The translations under genes were made by a program, and so were the position numbers. 64,000 nucleotides of DNA from Shinella fusca (GTDB taxonomy: Bacteria; Pseudomonadota; Alphaproteobacteria; Rhizobiales; Rhizobiaceae), in NCBI RefSeq assembly GCF_014203155.1, contig NZ_JACHIK010000011.1:62001-126000 (forward strand), read 5' to 3'. Positions 8,446 through 15,039 of the stretch are shown one piece after another. Below the pieces are notes generated by a model that saw nothing but the letters and a program-made list of their open reading frames with translations, did no database searches and was not told the DNA's origin. The number at the start of each line of letters is the position of its first letter. The stretch's first letter is position 1.

Positions 8446-9101
8446 CCAAGCACCTTGCGCACGGTGTCAGCCCAGGCCGCCATCCGCGTTACCAGGACGG
8501 TGTCGCCGAATTCCACCGTCAGATCGACATCCTGCATTTCGACATGGCGGAAGACCGGCGCGGCCTCTCCGAAATGCGACTTCAACTGCTCGAAGAGGTT
8601 TGCCGGCCCCTTCACCGTGATCGTCAGCCCCTCGCCTTCGGGAAGGCCTTCGGCGACCATGCGCGCAAGGTCGGCGACGGCGCCCTTGGTAAGGACCTCG
8701 TTCATGACCGGGGCGAGCACATGGGCGACCTGCGCGGCGACGAGCTCGCCGACCTCGAAGGAGAGCGCCGAAAAGCGCTCGGCGAGCGCTGCGGCATAAT
8801 CCTGCTCGTAGCGCGCCCGCAACGCCTCGGCCTCGGCGCGCTGCGCCTCCTTGAGGCTGGCGATCTCCGCCTCGTGCCGGGCGACGAGCTCGGCTTCGGC
8901 CTCTGCGCGCCCCGCGGCGTGGGCTTCCGCGCGCTCGGCCTCGATATCGACGGGCGGCAGCGCGGCGGGCATGGCGAAGGGCTCGCCCATTCCGGCATCC
9001 GGCTCATCGAGGCCGAAGGCGGGCGAAGGCTGGAAGGCCGGGGCCTTGGCGCGCGCAGGGGCGCCGAAATCCTTGAGGTAGCGGGCGAGTTGGGCGCTCA
9101 T
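8442..9101 (-). CDS. FliH-like flagellar export regulator
   Basis: 219 residues, no signal peptide. Residues about 60-125 are a long Ala/Glu/Arg coiled coil (EAELVARHEAEIASLKEAQR); the C-terminal part (VGELVAAQVAHVLAP, DVDLTVEFGDTVLVTRMAAW) resembles the FliH/YscL/V-ATPase E C-terminal domain that binds the FliI ATPase. No other fliH is visible near fliI. ATG 9101 is chosen because GGGAGG lies 6 bp upstream. It overlaps motB by 4 bp and heads the motB-motC-fliK-slt operon. Often annotated as hypothetical in rhizobia; FliH is my best reading. Confidence 0.62.
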   Translation of the reverse strand: MSAQLARYLKDFGAPARAKAPAFQPSPAFGLDEPDAGMGEPFAMPAALPPVDIEAERAEAHAAGRAEAEAELVARHEAEIASLKEAQRAEAEALRARYEQDYAAALAERFSALSFEVGELVAAQVAHVLAPVMNEVLTKGAVADLARMVAEGLPEGEGLTITVKGPANLFEQLKSHFGEAAPVFRHVEMQDVDLTVEFGDTVLVTRMAAWADTVRKVLG

Positions 9102-9411
9102 GCCGCGCCTCCCGGCCGAAACGCGTGCCGGACGAACGCAAACGAGGCCCGGCGGGAAACCCGCGGGCCGCTTCGACGTTCGCTCTTGATAACACTGGAA
9201 CCTGACAACACCGCTGACCTGTCTCCCCGGACACCGCGCCTTCATGAAGGAAAACGCGCGCGATCTTCCTGATCGTGCCGTCGAACCTAGGCGTTCAAAC
9301 TTGTGCGAGGATGAAGATGGAGGGTGTTGGGCCGCGCCAGGGCAATCGCGCGGCCCAACCGCCCGCCCGGCCGTTGACCTTCGGCCGGGGGGATTCGTGA
9401 AGCGCCCGCCC
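9102..9411. other. Intergenic region: operon promoter and flagellin terminator
   Basis: 310 bp with no gene. The right part (9326-9359) is a hairpin with a perfect 12-bp stem (gttgggccgcgc) and a 10-nt loop, just past the stop of the flagellin at 9412; its tail is not U-rich, so it may protect the mRNA 3' end as much as terminate. The left part (about 9150-9260, containing tgataacactgg) should hold the fliH-motB operon promoter, but I see no clear -35/-10. Confidence 0.55.
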
Positions 9412-10596
9412 TTACTGACGGAAGAGCTGGAGGATGTTCTCGGCGCTGGAATTGGCGATCGAGAGGGACTGGATGCCGAGCTGCTGCTGGGTCTGCAGGG
9501 CCTTGAGGCGCGTCGATTCCTCGTTCATGTCGGCATCGACGAGACGGCCGATGCCCTTGTCGATCACGTCGTTGAGCGTGGCGACGAAGCTTTCCTGCAT
9601 GTCGATGCGGGTGGAGATCGCGCCGAGGTCGGCCGCGGTGCTGGTCATCGTCTCCAGCGCCGTATCCACCATCTTGAGGAGACCGTCGAGCTGGGCGGCC
9701 GTCGTGCTGTTGCTGATCGACAGCGACTCGACGGACGATGTCGTGGCCGACACGGTGTTGGTCGTGTCGACGGCCCACAGGTTGTTGCTCGAATCCTCGT
9801 AGGCGACTTCCTGGCTGGGAACGGTGGTCTGGTTGACGGCGAGGACCCAGGTGTCGTCGGCGACCTTGACGTAGTTGTTCGAGCCGTCGGTGGCATAGCT
9901 GCCGTCGAAGGTCGAGGCGCCGGCACCGGCGGCAATCACTTCGTCGGTCGTGAACGCGGCGACGGTGTGCTCGGTGAAGACGCCGCCCTCGTTGATGTTG
10001 AGCGTGACGGCGGGGCCCTCGATCACGGATGTCTTGTCGAGGATGCCGAGATTGCCGCCCTGGTCGAAGAGAACGGTCGAGCCGTCGAGCAGATAGTCCA
10101 CCGTCTTGACGGAAACGGTGCCCGAGGCGTTGCGGACGAAGGAGGCGACGACGCTCTTCGTCACCGAGCCGCTGGCCGCCGTCAGGTCGGCCTGCAGCCA
10201 GTTCTCGCCGGAGAAGGAGGCGCCTTCGGCGATGCTGACGAGCTGCGACTGGAGCTGGGTGATCTCTTCCTGGATCTTCGCCTTGTCGACGCCCTCTTCG
10301 GTCGCGGCGACGAGCTTGGCGCGGATTTCCGTGACGACCTCGATGGCCGATTCCAGACCGGCATAGGCGGTGTCGATCTTGGCGGCGCCGAGGCCGAGGG
10401 CGTCCTGCACCGTGGAGATGGCGCGGTTGTCGGAGCGCATGGTGGTCGCGATAGACCAGTAGGCGGCATTGTCGGCCGCGGTCTCGACGCGAAGGCCGGA
10501 GGAAACGCGTGCCTGGGTGGTCTCCAGGCCCTTGTCGATGGAACGAAGGGTCTGCAGCGCCGCCATGGCGGCGGAGTTGGTCAATATGCTGGTCAT
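9412..10596 (-). CDS. fla: Flagellin (fourth paralogue, divergent)
   Basis: 394 residues from ATG 10596 (MTSILTNSAAMAALQTLRSI). D0/D1 helices at both ends (ETAADNAAYWSIATTMRSDN; MNEESTRLKALQTQQQLGIQ; ending ILQLFRQ) and a variable centre rich in Thr/Val/Ser. It is less like the other three flagellins than they are to each other, and extends one residue past the usual ...LFR end. Its position before the fliH-motB operon matches the last flagellin gene (flaC) of Sinorhizobium. Monocistronic by appearance: its own leader, upstream boxes and downstream hairpin. The filament likely contains several flagellins. Confidence 0.95.
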   Translation of the reverse strand: MTSILTNSAAMAALQTLRSIDKGLETTQARVSSGLRVETAADNAAYWSIATTMRSDNRAISTVQDALGLGAAKIDTAYAGLESAIEVVTEIRAKLVAATEEGVDKAKIQEEITQLQSQLVSIAEGASFSGENWLQADLTAASGSVTKSVVASFVRNASGTVSVKTVDYLLDGSTVLFDQGGNLGILDKTSVIEGPAVTLNINEGGVFTEHTVAAFTTDEVIAAGAGASTFDGSYATDGSNNYVKVADDTWVLAVNQTTVPSQEVAYEDSSNNLWAVDTTNTVSATTSSVESLSISNSTTAAQLDGLLKMVDTALETMTSTAADLGAISTRIDMQESFVATLNDVIDKGIGRLVDADMNEESTRLKALQTQQQLGIQSLSIANSSAENILQLFRQ

Positions 10597-10680
10597 TGGC
10601 ACTTGCCCTGGAAAGAAGTGTCGGGGACAGGCCGGAGTGAGGCGGGGACCGGCAACGACAGGGGCTTCATGCATTCGGCG
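10597..10680 (-). promoter_or_regulatory. Flagellin mRNA leader with conserved CCGG hairpin / TGTCCC block
   Basis: Read on the minus strand, the leader has GTTGCCGGTCCC, then CCGGCCTGTCCC, then GGGCAAGTGCCA just before the ATG. The same order (CCGG...CCGGnnTGTCCC...GGGnCA) is present before all four flagellin genes. It is a candidate site for FlbT, which acts on flagellin mRNA leaders in alphaproteobacteria. The motif is seen; the FlbT link is inference. Confidence 0.5.
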
Positions 10681-10710
10681 CGCATTTGCCCTGGCGCCGA
10701 TCCATCGTTC

Positions 10711-10751
10711 TTAACAACTGGTTAACGGCGAATGGTTAACAAATGGTTAAC
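10711..10751. promoter_or_regulatory. Two perfect TTAA-N7-TTAAC boxes upstream of flagellin
   Basis: TTAA-caactgg-TTAAC at 10711-10726 and TTAA-caaatgg-TTAAC at 10736-10751, with a further GTTAAC at 10755-10760. Two full CtrA-type boxes 25 bp apart lie 115-155 bp upstream of the flagellin ATG at 10596. The repetition in a GC-rich genome points to a real regulator site; which protein binds is inferred from the CtrA consensus. Confidence 0.62.
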
Positions 10752-10796
10752 GCCGTTAACGCTTCATAAACGAAAATGAAGAAAGCGTAAATTTCG

Positions 10797-10818
10797 CATG
10801 GCCAGATCTGGCCATGCG
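10797..10818. terminator. Perfect 22-bp palindrome after the GT41 gene
   Basis: gcatggccag/atctggccatgc is a perfect palindrome starting 8 bp past the stop codon at 10826. As RNA it would fold into a stem with almost no loop, followed on the minus strand by GAAATTTACGCTTTCTTC. It may act as a weak terminator for the GT41 gene or as a dimeric-protein operator upstream of the flagellin. Confidence 0.45.
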
Positions 10819-10825
10819 TCGATCC

Positions 10826-12862
10826 TCAGGCCGGCCAGAGGCGGGTGTCGTGCGGCAGCGGCGAGAACGCGTCCCATTGCGCCAGCTTCTCGATATAGCG
10901 GCGGCGATAGGCCTCCTCGCTCTCGAATGCGGGGTTCTCCTGAACGAGTTCCGTGCCGATCTCGTAATAGACGTCGAGGTTGCGCAGGTCCGGCACGGGC
11001 GTCTCGCCGCGCTCGGCTTCGCCCTGCATCTGCCAGAAGAGCTCCTCGAGCCGACGGGCAAGCCCCGGCATGTCGCGCAGGACGCAGGTGTCGCGGTTCT
11101 GCGTGAGCGTCTTACGGACGGCGTCGAGGCGCTTGCGGTCTTTCGCAAGCGTAATGGCGCGCTCGACATAGTCCTCCGGCGAGGCGCAGATCAGGTCCGC
11201 GATGCCGGCGGCGGCGACGATGCTGGCGCAGAAGCGCGCCGGGAAGGTCTTGCCCGGAACGGTCAGGACCGGCAGGCCCATGCCGATCGCGTCGGCGCCC
11301 GTCGAATGCGCGCCGTAGGGGAACGTATCGAGGAACAGGTCGGCGAGCGCGATGCGGGCAAGGTGCCGCGGATTGGGGATCTTGGGCGCGAAGATGATGC
11401 GCTCGGGGGCGACGCCCGCCTGCTCCGCCTTCTGGCGCAGGTTCCGGCTGGCGGTATCGTTCTCGCCGAGCAGCCAGAGCACGCTGCCGGGCGTGGCCGC
11501 GAGGATGGCGAGCCAGCGCGTGAAGCACTCCTCGGTGATCTTCTGCATGCCGTTGAAGCAGGCATAGACGAAGGCGTCCTCCGGCAGGCCCGCCTCGGCC
11601 CGCGTCGGCCGCGCGGCGATCTCGCGCTTGCGGTCGACGGGCTGGCTGCAGGCGATGCGCAAGACCTTCTCGGTATAGTAGATCTCGTTTTCCGGCGGGA
11701 TGATATAGCCGTCGGTGATCATGTACTGGTGGTAGGGGCTCGCCATGGAGCCCGGATAGCCGCAGAAATTGACGATGACCGGCGCCGGACGATAGGCGAA
11801 GATCGCCGTGCGCGCGTGCTTGGTATAGCCGTTGACGTCGACGAGGACGTCGATCTCGTCGTCGCTGATCAACTTGGCCGCTTCGACATCGCTGATCGCC
11901 GCGATATCGCGCCAGCAATCCACGGCGGCCTTGATGCGCGCCTGCGTCTGATCGTTGGGAGCCGGGTCGCCGCAATAATAGGCGAAGACCTCGACGCTCT
12001 TCTTGTCGTGCAGTTCAAGGACCTCGCTGAGGGCGAAGCCGACCGCATGCTGGCGCAGGTCCGAGGAAACGTAGCCGACGCGAAGGCGCTGGCCGCTGCC
12101 CGACTTGCTACGGGCGGGCTTGCGCGGCACGACGCTGATGTCGGGACGGCCGACCAGCGTCTTGTTGTAGCGGTAGGCCCTCGCGAGCTGGAAGATCGGA
12201 TCGTCCGCGTAGCAGCCGAGCGTCAGCGGCGACTGCGCGTCGACAAGCTGGCGCGCGGTGACATGGCTCGACGGCGTCATGATCGGCCACTTGCACTGGT
12301 GCTGGCGGATCGACAGCCAGTGCTGCGCCGCCTCCGGCTTCATGGGCTGCAGCTCGATCGCCTGCCACAGGATGGCTTCCGCCTCCTCCAGCCGGCCGGC
12401 ATTCTCCAGCACGCGCCCGGTATGCTGGAGGCTCATCAGGCGATGCCCGAGCCTTTCGGGCGTGATCTCCTTCGTCGCCTCGACGAAGGACAGCCACTGG
12501 CGCACGGCCTGGTCGATCTGGCCGCCATCCTCGAAGGCGCGGCCGAGATTGATATGGGCGGGGCCGAAGGTCGGATCCATCCTCAGGCAGGCCTGCAGCG
12601 CATGGATCGTGCCGACGACATCACCCGCCTGGCGAAGCGCCACGGCATAGTTGAACGCGGCCATGTGGACGAGCGGATTGCTTTCGTTGAAGGCGATCCA
12701 GGTCTTGTAGAGATCGATCGCCTGCGCCAGCAGCCCCGCGCCCGTCAGGGCCTCGGCGGATTGCATGAGCTCGGCCAGGGACAGTTTCTGGCTGCGCGCG
12801 CGCTGGAACACATTGACGATGGGCGATGCCGGGTCCGCAGCCACAGTGGTCTTTACGTTCAT
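10826..12862 (-). CDS. TPR-GT41 O-linked glycosyltransferase (SPINDLY/OGT-like), candidate flagellin glycosyltransferase
   Basis: 678 residues from ATG 12862 (GGAGG five bases upstream). Residues about 30-180 are TPR-like helix pairs (PTFGPAHINLGRAFEDGGQI; HTGRVLENAGRLEEAEAILW). Residues about 255-660 are the GT41 catalytic region: VGYVSSDLRQHAVGF (His272 at the place of the OGT active-site His), VLVDVNGYTKHAR, VNFCGYPGSM, LFLDTFPYGAHSTGADA and LGLPVLTVPG-type nucleotide-sugar loop. No signal peptide, so cytosolic. Such enzymes add a sugar from UDP/GDP/CMP donors to Ser/Thr. Its place among flagellin genes recalls FlmG, the TPR flagellin glycosyltransferase of Caulobacter. Substrate and sugar are unknown. 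Confidence 0.82.
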   Translation of the reverse strand: MNVKTTVAADPASPIVNVFQRARSQKLSLAELMQSAEALTGAGLLAQAIDLYKTWIAFNESNPLVHMAAFNYAVALRQAGDVVGTIHALQACLRMDPTFGPAHINLGRAFEDGGQIDQAVRQWLSFVEATKEITPERLGHRLMSLQHTGRVLENAGRLEEAEAILWQAIELQPMKPEAAQHWLSIRQHQCKWPIMTPSSHVTARQLVDAQSPLTLGCYADDPIFQLARAYRYNKTLVGRPDISVVPRKPARSKSGSGQRLRVGYVSSDLRQHAVGFALSEVLELHDKKSVEVFAYYCGDPAPNDQTQARIKAAVDCWRDIAAISDVEAAKLISDDEIDVLVDVNGYTKHARTAIFAYRPAPVIVNFCGYPGSMASPYHQYMITDGYIIPPENEIYYTEKVLRIACSQPVDRKREIAARPTRAEAGLPEDAFVYACFNGMQKITEECFTRWLAILAATPGSVLWLLGENDTASRNLRQKAEQAGVAPERIIFAPKIPNPRHLARIALADLFLDTFPYGAHSTGADAIGMGLPVLTVPGKTFPARFCASIVAAAGIADLICASPEDYVERAITLAKDRKRLDAVRKTLTQNRDTCVLRDMPGLARRLEELFWQMQGEAERGETPVPDLRNLDVYYEIGTELVQENPAFESEEAYRRRYIEKLAQWDAFSPLPHDTRLWPA

Positions 12863-12973
12863 GTCATCCTCCGACAAACGGCCGCGGAAACGCAATTGCA
12901 GGCGCAGTGAAACACCCTGCGCTTATTGCCCGTCTGGCTTGTGCGGGGCTGGCTGTCATGGACCCATGAACGA

Positions 12974-13046
12974 AAACGGGCGGCGCAAGAGCGCCGCCCG
13001 TTTCCCGTATCGCGGTGGAGGATACGGCACGGCCGAGGCCGTGCCG
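12974..13046 (-). terminator. Tandem hairpins after octapeptide-repeat gene A
   Basis: Reading leftward from the stop at 13061: a hairpin at 13025-13046 (cggcacggc/gccgtgccg), then a 13-bp stem at 12974-13003 (aaacgggcggcgc, loop aaga) followed by TTTTCG. Good intrinsic terminator; it separates this gene from the GT41 gene starting at 12862. Confidence 0.7.
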
Positions 13047-13060
13047 ACCGTTTCCGTCAA

Positions 13061-14452
13061 TTACTGTGCGTTGGTCGTTTCCGTGTAGGCGGCGATGATC
13101 CAGTTGGTCTGGTCCTGCGAGAAGAGCGATTCGCGGGCCGACGTCAGCTCGTCGAGCTGGGCATCGGTCATGTGCATCAGGTCGTCTTCCTCGAGGCCCT
13201 TGAGAGCGGCGTCGGAGATGGCAGCGAATTCGCCCGCGCTGAAGAGGGCGAGGTCACCATTGTCGAGAGCCGCGATCTGGGCCGAGGACATGGCGCCAAC
13301 CTGCGCCGTGCCCATGGCGGTGACCTGGTCGCTCGTCAGGCCGGCGATCTTGTCGGTCGACAGTACCTTGACGAGGTCGGAGCTGAGGCCGCTGAAGACA
13401 GCCGCGTCGAGCTTGCCCATCTGGGTCGTGTCGAGAGCGGCGAAGGCCTTCGAGTTGAGGGCGTTGACCTGGGTTGCGTCGAGCGCGGCGACGTTGTCGG
13501 TGGACAGGCCTGCAACGCCGGTGGAGCTGATGGCGCCGAGCTGTGCGGTCGTCCAGGCGTCCAGGGCGCCGTCGTCGATGGCGGCGATCTGCGTCGAGTT
13601 GAGAGCGCTGATCTGGCCCGCGGTCAGGAAGCCCTGCTGCGTCGAGCTGAGGGCGGCGATGCTCAGGGACTGGATCTGCTTGGAGGCCAGGGCCGCAACC
13701 TGATCGGAGGTCCAGCTACCGACTTCGTCGCTGGTCAGCGCAGCAACCTGTGCGGAGCTGAGCGCCTTGATCTGGTCCGTCGTCAGCTTGGCGCCGCCGT
13801 CGGCGTCGAGTGCTGCGATATCGGTGCCGTCCAGGCCGGCGAGGGCCTTGGTGGAGAGCGCGGCGATCTTCGACGATGCACCGGCGAAGAGGGCGGTGAT
13901 GTCAGCGGCTTCAAGGCCGGCGACACCGTCCGAGCTCATGCCGGCGAGCTGGGTGGCGGTAAGGGCGGCAGCGGCCGCATCGTCGAGGGACGTGATCTGG
14001 GCGCCGCTCAGCTTGCCGACCTGTGCAGCGTCGAGGTTGACGATGGAGGTTGCGCTGAGCTGCGATGCGTTGAGCGCGGCGAGCTGCTTGGACGTCAGGG
14101 CCTTGACCTGGGACGCATCGAGCGCGTCGAGGTCGGCCGTTACGAGCTGGCTGACCAGGCCGGTCGAAAGGCCGGAGACCTGGGCATCGGTGAGGGAGGC
14201 CGTGGCAGACGTGTTGATCTGCTGGAACTGGCCGAGCGTCAGGCCGGCAAGAGCGGCGGTCGACAGGCTGCTCAGCTTCAGCGATTCGATTTCATCGTCG
14301 GCGATGACCGCAAGCTGGCTGGAGGAAAGTGCGGCAACGGCTTCGGACTTCAGCGCGCCGACGGCAGCGGTGTCGAGTGCCGCAACGTTCGTGGTGGAGA
14401 GGCCCTTGACCTGCGTTGCAGACAGGCCGGAAACAAACGAAGTGAGAGACAT
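13061..14452 (-). CDS. Octapeptide-repeat protein A, unknown function
   Basis: 463 residues from ATG 14452 (GGGG about 8 bp upstream). Almost the whole chain is an 8-residue repeat, roughly [VI]-[AG]-A-L-[ST]-[ST]-x-Q (VAALTSDE, IAALDNGD, VNALNSKA), predicting a regular solenoid. No signal peptide, Cys, RTX motif or membrane helix. The tail changes to charged residues and ends QTNWIIAAYTETTNAQ; the neighbouring protein B ends in a similar NAVVAAYAEFEGL, perhaps a shared cap or export signal. Sits among flagellin genes with its own promoter region and terminators. I do not recognise a named family. High Ser/Thr content would suit O-glycosylation by the GT41 enzyme next door (speculative). Confidence 0.8.
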   Translation of the reverse strand: MSLTSFVSGLSATQVKGLSTTNVAALDTAAVGALKSEAVAALSSSQLAVIADDEIESLKLSSLSTAALAGLTLGQFQQINTSATASLTDAQVSGLSTGLVSQLVTADLDALDASQVKALTSKQLAALNASQLSATSIVNLDAAQVGKLSGAQITSLDDAAAAALTATQLAGMSSDGVAGLEAADITALFAGASSKIAALSTKALAGLDGTDIAALDADGGAKLTTDQIKALSSAQVAALTSDEVGSWTSDQVAALASKQIQSLSIAALSSTQQGFLTAGQISALNSTQIAAIDDGALDAWTTAQLGAISSTGVAGLSTDNVAALDATQVNALNSKAFAALDTTQMGKLDAAVFSGLSSDLVKVLSTDKIAGLTSDQVTAMGTAQVGAMSSAQIAALDNGDLALFSAGEFAAISDAALKGLEEDDLMHMTDAQLDELTSARESLFSQDQTNWIIAAYTETTNAQ

Positions 14453-15039
14453 GGATTTACCCCAAGATTGAAGTTGGCAGACGCAATCACCTGTCGCACG
14501 TCCGGTAATCCAGGAGGTTTCACGGCGAGGATGTCGAAATCCTTGCGCATGATACGAGGCCGCCGACGCTGCGCATGCCCTTATCGGCATCGGCAGGCCC
14601 GGCACCGCCCTTGGCCGGCGTTTGTGCTAGGTGAAACATGGCTCGCGCGAGCCAGCACAGCGGAATGGCATCATGCACCCAGAGCAACGAATGTCTCTGA
14701 TCCCCACGCCCTCGAAAGCAATCGTCCCCCACCTGGAGCCGGCTTGCCGGCAGGGGCCCGAATGCATCTTCAGGCCCTGGATTCGCGAGGGAATTTCGCG
14801 TTCAACCGGAGATTATCCTCCAGCCTTTAATTTTGGGTTAACGGTGGCTCAAACGTCTGTCCCGAATTGTCCGGAATCAAGCCCGCAGGCCAGCATAGGC
14901 AGAAAACCTCAAGCACAGGCGCGCAGATAGACTACATGGGGCGAGTATTAATGATTAACGGGCGCCCGCCGGAGATGACGGACGCCCGTGAAAGGTTCGC
15001 ATAGGGTTTCGGCCGGGCCGTGCGCCCGCCCCTTTCGCG
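14453..15039. promoter_or_regulatory. Upstream region of repeat gene A with TTAA-N7-TTAAC box
   Basis: 587 bp without a credible gene. A perfect TTAA-ttttggg-TTAAC box lies at 14827-14842, about 375 bp before the ATG at 14452, which would imply a long leader or a distal site. Short open frames here (e.g. 14520-14732 minus, 14631-14930 plus) have no ribosome site or recognisable composition and are ignored. Confidence 0.5.
14958..14989 (-). terminator. Hairpin after octapeptide-repeat gene B
   Basis: Arms acgggcg (14958-14964) and cgcccgt (14983-14989) with inner ccg/cgg pairing, followed on the minus strand by TAATCATTAATAC. Lies about 50 bp past the stop at 15040. Confidence 0.5.
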
